The notes: generated from the sequence alone by a model not told the origin. Shown: positions 7,812 through 17,077, counted from the first letter of the stretch. The stretch is DNA of 64,000 bases from Paenibacillus nanensis (GCF_003583765.1 NZ_QXQA01000007.1:1-64000), one strand, 5' to 3'. Numbers and translations are program-made.

Positions 7812-8917
7812 TCCGCTGATTCATTCCCGTCCGACAAGTCATCAGCGTTATTCGCAATAATCCGGAGCAGCAGCTGCATTGCGCGGTCAGCATCCTGAGG
7901 GGTAAGCTTAGCCAGCTGCTTCAAGTTCCGCGATAAGATGTCTGTGTTCAGCGGCATGGGCTGGATGACGGAAATATGGGGATTAGCGCTTGGGGCGATT
8001 CGTTCTTCATCGTAGGTTAATGATTCCTTCACTTTCTCGCCTGGACGGATTCCGATAAACTGGATGGCAATGTCTTTATCCGGCTCCAATCCGGCTTCGC
8101 GGATTAACGCTCTGGCAAGCTCCACGATTTGAATAGGCTCGCCCATATCGAGGATAAAGAGCTCGCCGCCTTTAGAGAGGGAACCGGCTTGCAGCACAAG
8201 GTGCACGGCCTCCGGAATGGACATGAAGTACCGCACCATATCAGGATGCGATACCGTTAACGGGCCGCCCCTAGCCAGCTGTTTTTTGAATATGGGGATG
8301 ACGCTGCCCCGGCTTTCAAGCACGTTGCCGAAGCGAACGACGGCAAATTGCGTAGCGCTGTTTTCGGATAGCTGCTGAATAATCATCTCGCTGACCCGCT
8401 TCGTTGCCCCCATCACATTGGCGGGATAGACGGCTTTATCCGTTGATATAAAAATGAATTTCCGCGCGCCGCTCTGCTTGGCGATCGTTGCAACGTTTTG
8501 TGTGCCCCATATGTTGTTCTGTATAGCCGCGATACGGTTTCTCTCCATCAAAGGAACATGTTTATGAGCGGCAGCGTGAAACACGATTTGCGGCTTATAA
8601 CGCTGAAACACATCCCGCAGCTGAAGCTCATCTTGAATATCGACGATCAAGCTTTCGACCGGCACATCAGGGAATCGATCCTTTAGAATCAAATCAACCG
8701 AAAAGATGCTGTTCTCTCCATGTCCCAGAAGAAGAAGCTTCCCGGGCTGATGCAAGGCAACCTGAAGCGCAAGCTCGGATCCGATCGATCCGCCTGCGCC
8801 TGTGATGAGCACAACTTGGCCGCGAATATAGTCGCTGGCTCCATAAAGCTTGCTGATGATGACAGGTTTTCTGCCGAGCAGTCTGCTTACGTCCAAGCCA
8901 TGGATGTCTTTTTTCAT
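7808..8917 (-). CDS. Soluble CapD/PglF-type UDP-GlcNAc 4,6-dehydratase
   Basis: 369 residues corresponding to the catalytic half of CapD/WbpM/PglF dehydratases, without their N-terminal membrane segments. Visible are GAGGSIG (40-46), AAAHKHVPLMERN (115-127), STDKAVYPANVMGATKR (158-174), FGNVLESRGSVIP and GIRPGEKVKE. Met169 stands where other SDRs have the catalytic Tyr, which is normal for this family. The expected product is UDP-2-acetamido-2,6-dideoxy-xylo-hexos-4-ulose. It is the first gene of the minus-strand operon and overlaps the next gene by 4 nt. A second dehydratase (CapE type) lies downstream, so the operon may supply two different deoxy-amino sugars. Confidence 0.82.
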   Translation of the reverse strand: MKKDIHGLDVSRLLGRKPVIISKLYGASDYIRGQVVLITGAGGSIGSELALQVALHQPGKLLLLGHGENSIFSVDLILKDRFPDVPVESLIVDIQDELQLRDVFQRYKPQIVFHAAAHKHVPLMERNRIAAIQNNIWGTQNVATIAKQSGARKFIFISTDKAVYPANVMGATKRVSEMIIQQLSENSATQFAVVRFGNVLESRGSVIPIFKKQLARGGPLTVSHPDMVRYFMSIPEAVHLVLQAGSLSKGGELFILDMGEPIQIVELARALIREAGLEPDKDIAIQFIGIRPGEKVKESLTYDEERIAPSANPHISVIQPMPLNTDILSRNLKQLAKLTPQDADRAMQLLLRIIANNADDLSDGNESAE

Positions 8918-9129
8918 CGACTCCGTTCACTCCCTCCTAAGCTCAATATGTTTCTAGTATATTCAGAGAGTGTGAGATTGCTTGGTTTATAGCCTGTACA
9001 GGGAGAGAGGGACGGAAAGCAAGGCGGCTGCCGTTCCGCTTGAAGCGGGTTTGTGTACGATAGAGAGAATGAAAGAAATGACGCTTGCGGCGCAAGTTTT
9101 GCTTCGCAAGTCGTAATGGAGGCAAGCAT

Positions 9130-10137
9130 ATGAAAGTTCTTCATCTGCCCTATAATCCGGCGGGACAAATGAGCTCGCAAGCGCTGGCGTTAAGGAAGGC
9201 CGGCATAGAGGCTTCTTTTTGCTCCTACGGGAGCAATGTATTTAAATATCCGACCGATATCCGGTCGCCTATTGCCAATCAAAGCACAGCCACGGGGCAA
9301 AAAAACGCGATCCGGGCATTTATGACGGATGCCATGGAGCGTTACGATATTTTTCATTTTCATGGGGCTTTAACGTTTTCGAACAGCTATCAATATAGCG
9401 ATCTTCCTCTTCTGGCTGATCGAAAAAAAATAATGAACTTTTGGGGCTCCGAGGTTAGACGATTGTCAATCGCGAAAAGAAGCAATCCTTACAATCGAGT
9501 CAAGCACACCGATGAAGCAGCGATTGTGAAACGATTAAAGCTGTTGTCCAAGCATTTTCAACATGTCATTGTGCCGGACTATGAAATTTACGAATATGTA
9601 AAGGACTTTTTCCCTAACATCCATACCGTCCGTTATGTGGTCGATCACGAGCGTATCGCCCCTGTCTATCCCGATCCTGCTAAGCCGCGCCCGCTGGTCG
9701 TGCATGCCCCTAGCGATCCCTACTTGAAAGGCACCGAGTTTGTGCTGAGAGCCGTTGAAAACTTGCATTCAAAAATAGATTTCGATTTTGAGTTTATTCA
9801 GAAGATGCCTCATGAAAAAGCGCTTAGGAGGTACGCGCAGGCGGACATTATCGTAGACCAGCTGTGCATCGGCGTCTATTCGATCCTTTCGATCGAAAGC
9901 ATGCTGATGGGGAAACCGGTCATCACGTATATAAGGCCGGACTTGCAGGAGCATTACCCGTCCGACCTCCCGATCGTTTCGGCGAGCCCGGATACGATCG
10001 AATCAACGCTGCAAGATTTGCTTTTGAATCCGGAGAGACGGAGGGAGCTTGGCATGAAGGGCCGCGAATATGCGATGAAATACCATGCTCCCGAGGTGAT
10101 CGCGCAGCGGCTGATCGATGTTTACAATCAATTATAA
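9130..10137 (+). CDS. GT-B glycosyltransferase (family 4-like)
   Basis: 335 residues with the features of a GT4-type transferase. The N-terminus MKVLHLPYNPAGQMS is followed by a FHFHGALTF stretch, NFWGSEVRR (as in Spore-coat/SpsF-associated transferases) and HAPSDPYLKGTEFVLRA. The C-terminal donor region reads LSIESMLMGKPVITYI. The start ATG has TGGAGG seven bases upstream; a 15-residue longer form lacks a ribosome site. It is transcribed divergently from the glycan operon and ends with a 6-bp overlap with the convergent AraC gene. The sugar donor is unknown; a link to the neighbouring surface-glycan operon is likely. Confidence 0.76.
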   Translation: MKVLHLPYNPAGQMSSQALALRKAGIEASFCSYGSNVFKYPTDIRSPIANQSTATGQKNAIRAFMTDAMERYDIFHFHGALTFSNSYQYSDLPLLADRKKIMNFWGSEVRRLSIAKRSNPYNRVKHTDEAAIVKRLKLLSKHFQHVIVPDYEIYEYVKDFFPNIHTVRYVVDHERIAPVYPDPAKPRPLVVHAPSDPYLKGTEFVLRAVENLHSKIDFDFEFIQKMPHEKALRRYAQADIIVDQLCIGVYSILSIESMLMGKPVITYIRPDLQEHYPSDLPIVSASPDTIESTLQDLLLNPERRRELGMKGREYAMKYHAPEVIAQRLIDVYNQL

Positions 10138-10947
10138 GGCTGCGGAGCGCTTCGTTTTTCTGTAATCGCTGGGGCTCATGTCGAGCCACTTGTGAAACTG
10201 GTTAATGAAATGATTGTAGCTTTGAAAGCCGACGTCGTACGAAATCTCGGCTGCGCTTCGGTCGGTATGCTCCAGCAGGAGCGCGGCCTGGCGGATTCGC
10301 ATTTGGTTGAGCGCGTCGATGATGGACTGTCCGGTGCACGCTTTGAATAAATGGGAAAGACGCGATGCGGACAGATGGACGGAGCCGGCAAGCTCTTCGA
10401 TCTTAATCGGCTTATGCATATCGCGGGAGAGGCGGTGCAGAACTTCCTCAATGCGGCTGTCCAGCCGCCGCTCTCTTCTGCGCGCCAGCAGGATCAATAT
10501 TTCGTTCAGTGAATTGAGGCATAGATCATTCCAATAATCGTACTGCTCCCGGGAGTCGGACAAAATTTTCATAAACGCCCGATATATTCTTTTTTTTGCG
10601 CTTTCGTTTTGAAGAGTCAGGTTGTAGAGAGGTTTATCGGGCAATACTCTTGTATGCAAATGCTTATCGTCGAAATGCGCCCATACGAAATGCCAGTGCC
10701 CGCCTTTTACCGTCCCGTATTGATGAGGGGTGCCCGGTCTCAGCAGCGTGATGTCGTTTTCTTTGCAGACCAGCCGTTGTCCGGGAACCTCGAAGTAGCC
10801 TTCGCCGCCAAGCGTATAGGTGATTAACCAATCCTTCATCCCTTCAGCCCGGACGCAAGAATACGTGTCGGGCTCATTGAAGTGCCCGGCAATAACGAAG
10901 CCTCGATGGGTCAAGCCGTCTCCCGCGGCAATTTGATCTCGATTCAT
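10132..10947 (-). CDS. AraC-family transcriptional regulator
   Basis: 271 residues: an N-terminal cupin-like effector domain (LITYTLGGEGYFEV, DITLLRPGTPHQYG) and a C-terminal double helix-turn-helix (IEELAGSVHLSASRLSHLFK; AAEISYDVGFQSYNHFINQFHK). The start is set at the ATG for MNRDQ, because GGAGG lies eight bases before it; in-frame ATGs further upstream lack this. It is divergent from the dioxygenase/isomerase pair, which it probably controls. Its stop codon shares bases with the stop of the convergent glycosyltransferase. Confidence 0.83.
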   Translation of the reverse strand: MNRDQIAAGDGLTHRGFVIAGHFNEPDTYSCVRAEGMKDWLITYTLGGEGYFEVPGQRLVCKENDITLLRPGTPHQYGTVKGGHWHFVWAHFDDKHLHTRVLPDKPLYNLTLQNESAKKRIYRAFMKILSDSREQYDYWNDLCLNSLNEILILLARRRERRLDSRIEEVLHRLSRDMHKPIKIEELAGSVHLSASRLSHLFKACTGQSIIDALNQMRIRQAALLLEHTDRSAAEISYDVGFQSYNHFINQFHKWLDMSPSDYRKTKRSAAL

Positions 10948-11120
10948 TCCATGCGCCTCCATTAGAAGAACTATGCTCTCAGCATAACGCAAGTTTAGGG
11001 TGACCGCTAGCGGGATAGCAGGATTGTGTGACGATTCAGCTTGTTTGTTACTTCATTGGCCGGACCTGTCATTTTATACTCGAATTAGAACGACAGCATC
11101 CAATGAAGGAGGATATGGTT

Positions 11121-11918
11121 ATGCGTTATTTGACTTTAGAGCAAAAGCGGCAATTCGATACGACAGGTTATTTGATTGTAAAAGGGTTATTTACGAAGGA
11201 GCAGCTTGAGGAGATTGAGGGAACATTCGAGGAGATCAGTCACCAGGTAATCCCCGGACATTTCGAACCGAACCTGGACGCCGCAGTTTCCGACCCGCTC
11301 AGCCGTTACCCGCGCGTCATGCACCCGCATCGATTTAACGAAACAGCCAAAAAGTATATGCTCCACCCCCCTGTCATGGATATTTTAGCGGATCTCTATG
11401 GGGAGGAGGCGCTTGCCGCGCAGAGTATGTTCTACTACAAGCCGCCGGGCTCCCGCGGGCAAGCGCTGCATCAAGACAACTTCTATCTGAAGGTGGAGCC
11501 GGGGAATTGCATTGCGGCATGGACGGCCGTCGATGCGGCGGATGAAGAAAACGGCGGCCTGCTCGTCGTGCCGAAGACGCAGGATTACGAAATCGTCTGC
11601 CCGGAATTGGCCGACTCGAAAGAGTCGTTTACGACCCATTTCGTAAAGCCGCCAAAAGAAGAAAAAGCGATTCCGGCAATTATGGAAAAAGGCGATGTTC
11701 TCTTTTTCAACGGCAATCTGATTCATGGCTCTTACCGCAACAAAACAAAGGACCGGTTCCGCAGAGCCTTCATCTGCCATTACGCGAACGAATCGGCATC
11801 GCGCATCGCCGGCTATTACAAACCGTTGTATCGGGCGAACGGCGAACCGGTGGAGCTGGAAACCAATCAAGACGGAGGGCCTTGCGGCATCGAATTCGAG
11901 AATGTCTATCCTCATTGA
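11121..11918 (+). CDS. Phytanoyl-CoA dioxygenase (PhyH) family protein
   Basis: 265 residues of the Fe(II)/2-oxoglutarate oxygenase PhyH family. The metal triad is visible as H117-x-D119 (LHQDN) and H202 (LIHGS); an Arg in DRFRR (about 212-215) fits 2-oxoglutarate binding. Members hydroxylate small molecules, and the substrate here is not evident. The start ATG 11121 is eight bases after AAGGAGG; ATG 11115 is too close to it. The next gene, a TIM-barrel isomerase, starts 28 nt downstream, so the two probably form an operon divergent from an AraC regulator. This pairing is common for catabolism of unusual sugars or inositol-like compounds, but that is inference. Confidence 0.8.
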   Translation: MRYLTLEQKRQFDTTGYLIVKGLFTKEQLEEIEGTFEEISHQVIPGHFEPNLDAAVSDPLSRYPRVMHPHRFNETAKKYMLHPPVMDILADLYGEEALAAQSMFYYKPPGSRGQALHQDNFYLKVEPGNCIAAWTAVDAADEENGGLLVVPKTQDYEIVCPELADSKESFTTHFVKPPKEEKAIPAIMEKGDVLFFNGNLIHGSYRNKTKDRFRRAFICHYANESASRIAGYYKPLYRANGEPVELETNQDGGPCGIEFENVYPH

Positions 11919-11946
11919 CGATGGCGGCCGGCAAGGGAGCAACCGT

Positions 11947-12750
11947 ATGAAGTTAAAGGTGTACAAATCGTTATGGGGAATGGCAGGCGATTGCGAAGAG
12001 CAAATCGCCCGGGCCGCGGAAGCGGGTTACGAGGGGATCGAGGCGCCGCTGCCCGGCAAACAAGACAAAAAACGTTTCATGCAGGCGGTTGAACGTTATC
12101 GTTTATCGTATATCGCTTTGATCTACACGCACGGAGCTCATCAGGACAGCTTTGCCGAGCTGGTCGCGCGCGCTGCGGACTTTCGGCCGGAACTCATTGT
12201 CGCGCACAGCGCAAAGGACAGCATGAATGAGAAGGAGCAGGACCGTTTTTTCGAAAAGGCTTTGCAAGCCGAGCAGGAACGGGGCATACCAGTCGGTCAT
12301 GAAACGCATCGCGGGCGCGCCATGTTCACCCCGTGGGCTACGGCTAGACTATTAAGAAAGTTTCCCGAGCTCCGTATAACGGCTGACTTCAGCCACTGGG
12401 TGAATGTATGCGAATCTCACCTTGAAGATCAAGAGGAAGCGATTGAGCTTGCGATTCAAAAGACGATTCATATCCATGGCAGGATCGGGTTTCCCGAAGG
12501 GCCGCAAGTGCCGCATCCCGCATCGCCGTATTTCAAAACCGAGCTGGAGCTATTCCTCGGCTGGTGGAAGCGCATATTCGCCCATCAATTCCAAAGCGGC
12601 CGGAAAGAGGCGACCTTCACGGCGGAATTTGGGCCTCCGGGATATATGCCTGTCGATCCCTTTACGAATAAGCCGGTTGCAGATTTGTGGGAAGTGAATG
12701 AGTGGATGACAGACCTGATGAAGGAACGGTTTCAGGAGCAGTTTCGTTAA
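11947..12750 (+). CDS. Sugar phosphate isomerase/epimerase-like TIM-barrel protein
   Basis: 267 residues of the xylose isomerase-like TIM-barrel superfamily (AP_endonuc_2 type). Likely metal ligands appear in order: GHETHRGR (Glu/His), ITADFSHW (Asp/His), HIHGRIG (His) and TAEFGPPGY (Glu). The start ATG has AAGGGAG seven bases before it. It follows the PhyH gene by 28 nt. Members isomerise or epimerise sugars or act on inositol derivatives; no specific substrate can be assigned. A strong hairpin follows the stop. Confidence 0.8.
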   Translation: MKLKVYKSLWGMAGDCEEQIARAAEAGYEGIEAPLPGKQDKKRFMQAVERYRLSYIALIYTHGAHQDSFAELVARAADFRPELIVAHSAKDSMNEKEQDRFFEKALQAEQERGIPVGHETHRGRAMFTPWATARLLRKFPELRITADFSHWVNVCESHLEDQEEAIELAIQKTIHIHGRIGFPEGPQVPHPASPYFKTELELFLGWWKRIFAHQFQSGRKEATFTAEFGPPGYMPVDPFTNKPVADLWEVNEWMTDLMKERFQEQFR

Positions 12751-12755
12751 AAACG

Positions 12756-12784
12756 AGAGGCCTGCGCTTCGAGCGCAGGCCTCT
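12756..12784. terminator. Hairpin between convergent genes (terminator, best on minus strand)
   Basis: A perfect 12-bp stem AGAGGCCTGCGC / GCGCAGGCCTCT with a five-base loop. Read on the minus strand it is followed by CGTTTTTAACG, a good U-tract for ending the melA transcript. On the plus strand the tail (TCCTCG) is poor. It lies between the isomerase stop (12750) and the melA stop (12809). Confidence 0.85.
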
Positions 12785-12808
12785 TCCTCGTGAACGAATT
12801 GAATGGGC

Positions 12809-14110
12809 TTAACGATATGCGGGAAGCCAGCTGCCATGCGCCTCGATCAGGTCGTCGCACAAGGCGATAATTTGGTCAAGAGGAAGCTCCGCGGACGTGT
12901 GCGGATCGAGCATGGCGGCATGGTAAATATGCTCCCGCTTGCGTGTAATCGCAGCCTCAACGGTGAGCAGCTGTGTATTGATATTCGTGCGGTTCAGCGC
13001 CGCGAGCTGCGGAGGCAGATTTCCGACGTGAGTTGGCGTGACGCCGTTCCGGTCGACGAGACAGGCGACTTCAACACATGCTTCGGTTGGCAGATTCGTA
13101 ATCAATCCGGTATTCATCACGTTCCCGTGAATGCGGAACGGGTTGTCCGTCTCGATCGCTTCCAGGATGTAGGAAGCGTATTCATGGCTTCTTGTATGCT
13201 GAAGCGCCTTGTCGTTTACGAGCGATTCGCGCATTTCCGCCCAGCCATTGATTTGGTTGACGCAGCGTCTTGGGTATTCGTCAAGCGGGATATTATATCG
13301 GTCAATCAGCTCGGGATAAGCGCTTTTAATAAAATAAGGATGGTATTCCGCGTTATGCTCGGACGATTCCGTCACATAGTAACCGAATTTGAACATGAGC
13401 TCATAGCGCACCATGTCATGATGCTTCTCCGATTGCTGTCTCTTCATTGCTCGTTCCTTAATTTCCGGATACAAATCGACGCCGTCCTTGCTGATTTCAA
13501 GCAGCCAGGCCATATGGTTGATGCCTGCAATATGCCATTTCACGCCGTCGCTCTCCATTCCGAGATGGCGCAGCAATTCCGGGACGCAAGCTTGAACGCT
13601 GTGGCACAGCCCGACTGTTTTGATGCCGCCGTACGTATTCATCGCATTCGTGAGCGCGGCCATCGGATTGGTGTAATTCAGAAACAACGCGTCAGGACAA
13701 ACCTCCTGCATGTCGTTTGCGAAATCCAGCATGACAGGAATCGTGCGAAGGTTGCGGAAAATGCCCCCAATTCCGACCGTATCGGCGATCGTTTGCCGCA
13801 GGCCGTATTTTTTCGGCACTTCGAAATCGGTGATGGTGCAAGGATCGTAGCCCCCAACCTGTATGGCGTTCACCACATATTTGGCACCGCGCAGCGCTTC
13901 TTTGCGGTTGGAGTACGATTTGATGCTGCACGTGCTCCCGCTTGTACGCTTCAAATTTTGCAGCATCTGCTCTGAATCCTGTAACCGTACCGGGTCAATA
14001 TCGAAAAGCGCGATTTCCAAACCTTGAAGCGCCGGGGTCAACATAATGTCCCCTAAAATATTTTTAGCAAAAACGGTGCTGCCTGCTCCGATAAACGTAA
14101 CTTTGGACAT
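12809..14110 (-). CDS. melA: GH4 alpha-galactosidase (MelA-like)
   Basis: 433 residues of glycoside hydrolase family 4, cytoplasmic enzymes that use NAD+ and a divalent metal. The N-terminal Rossmann loop is FIGAGST (6-12), followed by LFDIDP (NAD ribose), NYTNPM (145-150), GLCHSVQ (Cys169) and GINHM (His199); Cys169 and His199 match the metal ligands of the family. The sequence resembles alpha-galactosidases (MelA) more than 6-phospho-glucosidases, but GH4 specificity cannot be settled by eye. The start ATG has AGGAGG upstream; a 14-residue longer frame has none. It is divergent from an AraC gene. Confidence 0.85.
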   Translation of the reverse strand: MSKVTFIGAGSTVFAKNILGDIMLTPALQGLEIALFDIDPVRLQDSEQMLQNLKRTSGSTCSIKSYSNRKEALRGAKYVVNAIQVGGYDPCTITDFEVPKKYGLRQTIADTVGIGGIFRNLRTIPVMLDFANDMQEVCPDALFLNYTNPMAALTNAMNTYGGIKTVGLCHSVQACVPELLRHLGMESDGVKWHIAGINHMAWLLEISKDGVDLYPEIKERAMKRQQSEKHHDMVRYELMFKFGYYVTESSEHNAEYHPYFIKSAYPELIDRYNIPLDEYPRRCVNQINGWAEMRESLVNDKALQHTRSHEYASYILEAIETDNPFRIHGNVMNTGLITNLPTEACVEVACLVDRNGVTPTHVGNLPPQLAALNRTNINTQLLTVEAAITRKREHIYHAAMLDPHTSAELPLDQIIALCDDLIEAHGSWLPAYR

Positions 14111-14277
14111 CTTCTTTGTCCTCCTGTCTTTTAGGCTTACGGCTGCGCGCACAGCTGCTTTCTTCTTCAGTATAGGATCGATAGAAAAGAAAACATATGG
14201 AAGGATATCGGGATAATATGGAGAAATGTCATATTGTTCATGATGCGTTCTACTAAGCGTGTTAAGGAAGTGACGAT

Positions 14278-15186
14278 ATGGAAACGCACTACGAGTGGCA
14301 GCTGTCGATCAACGAGGCCCCATTAAAGGGAGAAATGTCGGTTTTATTCAGCGGCCAAGGCAAGCCGGTAGAAGGGCATTTTATCGGGCCGGCCGTCCAT
14401 GACTATTATTTGCTGCATGTCGTGCTGGACGGGGAAGGGGTATTCGAAACGTTGGGGGAGAGCTACAAGCTAAGCGCTGGGGACGCCTTCGTTATATTCC
14501 CGGACATTCTCGTGCGTTATGAAGCGAGCCGAACGAAGCCGTGGTCGTATATGTGGGTTGCCTTCGACGGCGAGGGGACGGAGCAGATGCTTCGCGGAAT
14601 CGGGATAGCTCCGGACAATGCCGTTATCCGGGCCTGTCCGCTAACCCGGCTGCGCAGACAGTTCCTTCGAATACGCCGCAGCATCGGCGCGAGCGGGACG
14701 CCTGCGTTATCGAATCTCGAAGCTTCGGCGTGGCTTCGAATGGTGTTGACCGACGTTGGACGAGTGCTGCAGGACGGATCGTCCGGGCAGACCGGTCGAG
14801 CGGACCATGCCGGAATGAGCGGAGAGAGGGCTGTCCCTTACTCTGGCTCCGGCCACAGGTCCTTCCGCAGCGTGGATCAGGCGATCCGGCTGCTGACGCT
14901 GCAGTTCGGCCAGTACACGTCCATTGACCAGATCGCGCGCACGCTCGGCTACCATCGTTCCCATTTGACGAAGCTGTTCAAGGATGCGACGGGGATGTCG
15001 CCAATGCAGTATTTGTACAAGGTTAGAATGAAGAAGGCGGAAACGCTGCTCGCAAGCGATTTGACAGTCGCTCAGGTAGCGGCTTCGGTCGGCTACAACG
15101 ACCCGTTATTTTTCACCAAGCAGTTCCGCAAATGGAGCGGGAAATCGCCTACTGCGTTTCGGAAACACCAAGCGGAGCGGGAGTGA
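14278..15186 (+). CDS. AraC-family regulator (MsmR/MelR-like)
   Basis: 302 residues. The N-terminal cupin-like domain has DYYLLHVVLDGEGVFE and DAFVIFPDILVRYEA. A glycine/serine-rich linker (about 165-200) leads to a C-terminal AraC DNA-binding domain with two helix-turn-helix units (IDQIARTLGYHRSHLTKLFK; VAQVAASVGYNDPLFFTKQF). It is divergent from melA across a 167-bp gap, the typical arrangement of an activator responding to the substrate of its neighbour (alpha-galactosides here). GAAGTGACG lies upstream of the ATG and is only a modest ribosome site. Confidence 0.83.
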   Translation: METHYEWQLSINEAPLKGEMSVLFSGQGKPVEGHFIGPAVHDYYLLHVVLDGEGVFETLGESYKLSAGDAFVIFPDILVRYEASRTKPWSYMWVAFDGEGTEQMLRGIGIAPDNAVIRACPLTRLRRQFLRIRRSIGASGTPALSNLEASAWLRMVLTDVGRVLQDGSSGQTGRADHAGMSGERAVPYSGSGHRSFRSVDQAIRLLTLQFGQYTSIDQIARTLGYHRSHLTKLFKDATGMSPMQYLYKVRMKKAETLLASDLTVAQVAASVGYNDPLFFTKQFRKWSGKSPTAFRKHQAERE

Positions 15187-15372
15187 AGATGAAGTAGAAT
15201 TCACCAAGCCGGAGCTGTTAATTACCGAAGATTGTTAAAAAAACGCGGTTTTGTCTAAAAAAAGCGCATTCTCCTTTCGCCGGTTATGTCCTACAATGAA
15301 CGTATTTCACGGTGAACCAATCGATTGCGTTTAGACGAAAGACATATAACCGGGTTATAAAGGAAGGCGGGC

Positions 15373-15403
15373 AACAGGGGCGCGATCGAATCGCGCCCCT
15401 GTT
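15373..15403 (+). terminator. Strong hairpin after the AraC gene
   Basis: A perfect 14-bp stem AACAGGGGCGCGAT / ATCGCGCCCCTGTT with a three-base loop, followed by CTGCCTTTG (a weak T-tract). It probably ends the AraC transcript before the promoter of the two-component system. Confidence 0.7.
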
Positions 15404-15409
15404 CTGCCT

Positions 15410-15441
15410 TTGACGTTAGCCCCGGCCGATTAGGCTATAAT
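15410..15441 (+). promoter_or_regulatory. Possible promoter of the 15472 regulator/kinase operon
   Basis: A perfect -10 TATAAT (15436-15441) lies 30 nt before the ATG. A TTGACG (15410-15415) is present, but the spacer is 20 bp, longer than the usual 17, so it is either weak or needs an activator. Confidence 0.4.
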
Positions 15442-15471
15442 CGTATTAGACAGAATGAAGGGGGAGCCTCT

Positions 15472-17064
15472 ATGAACGTTACGGTCGTGCTGGCCGACGA
15501 CGAGCCGCTTATCCTGAAAGGCCTAAGCAAGCTCATTGCATGGGAGGAGCATGGCGTAAGCCTTATTGGATTCGCGTGCGACGGGCAGGAGCTTTTGGAC
15601 CTGATCGAGGAGAGGAAGCCCGATATCGTCATAAGCGACATCAGCATGCCTCATCTTACCGGCATCGACATCATTAAGGAAGTAAAGCGGAGGAGCCTGC
15701 CGTGCAAAGTGATTTTCATCAGCGCTTACCAGGAGTTCGCTTACGCGAGAGACGCGATCTCATACGGCGCGGTCGATTATTTGGTCAAGCCCGTTCGGAA
15801 ATCCGATCTGGAGGACGTGGTGGCAAGGACGATCTCGCTCATACGCGAGGAGAACGAAGAGGATCGGCTTCGGAGCAAGCTGGACCATCTCGAGCGGAAA
15901 AACCGGGATGATGAGATGGGAGGATGGCTGGAGCAGCTGGCCGAGGGGACGCTGTCCGAGCAGTCGGAAGGCTATCGCTATTTGCGGCAAAAGCTGAAGG
16001 GGCCCTTGCATGCGGTCGGCGTCGCCAGAATCGATCCGGCAGGCAACGACAATGGACGCTGGCCGGCTGAGACGCAAAAGCTGGTGGAATTCGCCATTCT
16101 CAATATCGTGCACGAAAGCATGGAGACGTTCGGTCCCGGTTATTCCTTTGTCAAAGCGGGAAGCTATGTGTTTGCGGTCAGCTGCGAGGAGCCTGACTTG
16201 CCTGCGCAGCTGGCGGAGACGATCAAGCAGAACGTCATGAATTTCTTGAAGCTGAAGGTTTCCGTTGGCGTTGGGGAACCCGTGCGAAACCTCTCGCAGC
16301 TGATGCTTTCCCGTAAGCAGGCGGAGCTGGCGCTGTCCATGACGTATTTCGCGGGACTTAACCGGGTCATTCCGTACCGGAAGCTTGAGCCGCGTAAAGA
16401 CCGAGAGAAGGAGCTGTTCGCGCTGGAGTCCGAGATCATTCGAGCGCTGACCGGAGGCTCCTGGGAGGATGCGCGTTCCAAGATGGGAACGCTTCTGCAG
16501 GTGGTCGAATCGGCGGCGATCGGCAACCGTCAGCTTGCGGTATCGACCTGCTTCTCGGCGCTGCTTCATATCGTGCAGGAGGTGAAGAAGGCGGAGGTGC
16601 CGATATCGGACTGGGGCTTCGATATTCAGCATCTGCAAAACCGATTGGAACAGTACGAGACATACGGAGCGCTGTGCGACGGCGTATACGATATGCTGCA
16701 GGAGCTGTTCGACCGGATCGGAGATAACCCTGCCGGCAAAGAGCAGAAGCTGATCGCGCGCGTCATTCAATATATTGACGAGCATTACATGGACGACATT
16801 TCCTTGGAATCGGTCGCGGCGATCGCTTTCATGAACCCTTATTACTTCAGCAGCTTCTTCAAAAAGCAGATGAAGCGCAACTTTAAGCAGTACGTAACCG
16901 ACCTGCGGATGGAACAGGCCATGCAGCTTCTGAAGCATACCGACATGATGGTCTACGAAATCGCTGAGAAGGTAGGGTACAACAACGCCAGACATTTCAG
17001 CGACATGTTCAAAAAACAAACAGGCAAGCTGCCTCAGGAATATAAAAACGCGCTGAGGGACTAA
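15472..17064 (+). CDS. YesN-type response regulator with AraC output domain
   Basis: 530 residues: receiver domain (1-120) with acidic DD at 9-10, phospho-acceptor Asp56 in VISDISMP and the DYLVKP Lys; a long middle region; and a C-terminal AraC double helix-turn-helix (about 425-528: LESVAAIAFMNPYYFSSFFK; VYEIAEKVGYNNARHFSDMF). The ribosome site GGGGGAG precedes the ATG. The partner kinase starts 13 nt downstream, then an ABC importer and GH88/GH43 genes. This is the standard Paenibacillus layout in which the pair activates the adjacent transporter operon on sensing its sugar. Confidence 0.9.
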   Translation: MNVTVVLADDEPLILKGLSKLIAWEEHGVSLIGFACDGQELLDLIEERKPDIVISDISMPHLTGIDIIKEVKRRSLPCKVIFISAYQEFAYARDAISYGAVDYLVKPVRKSDLEDVVARTISLIREENEEDRLRSKLDHLERKNRDDEMGGWLEQLAEGTLSEQSEGYRYLRQKLKGPLHAVGVARIDPAGNDNGRWPAETQKLVEFAILNIVHESMETFGPGYSFVKAGSYVFAVSCEEPDLPAQLAETIKQNVMNFLKLKVSVGVGEPVRNLSQLMLSRKQAELALSMTYFAGLNRVIPYRKLEPRKDREKELFALESEIIRALTGGSWEDARSKMGTLLQVVESAAIGNRQLAVSTCFSALLHIVQEVKKAEVPISDWGFDIQHLQNRLEQYETYGALCDGVYDMLQELFDRIGDNPAGKEQKLIARVIQYIDEHYMDDISLESVAAIAFMNPYYFSSFFKKQMKRNFKQYVTDLRMEQAMQLLKHTDMMVYEIAEKVGYNNARHFSDMFKKQTGKLPQEYKNALRD

Positions 17065-17077
17065 GAGGGGGAGCGGC

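Noticed and set aside
12803..13975. 390-codon open frame opposite melA
   Set aside because: Antisense shadow of a well-supported GH4 gene in GC-rich DNA, no ribosome site, and no recognisable domain.
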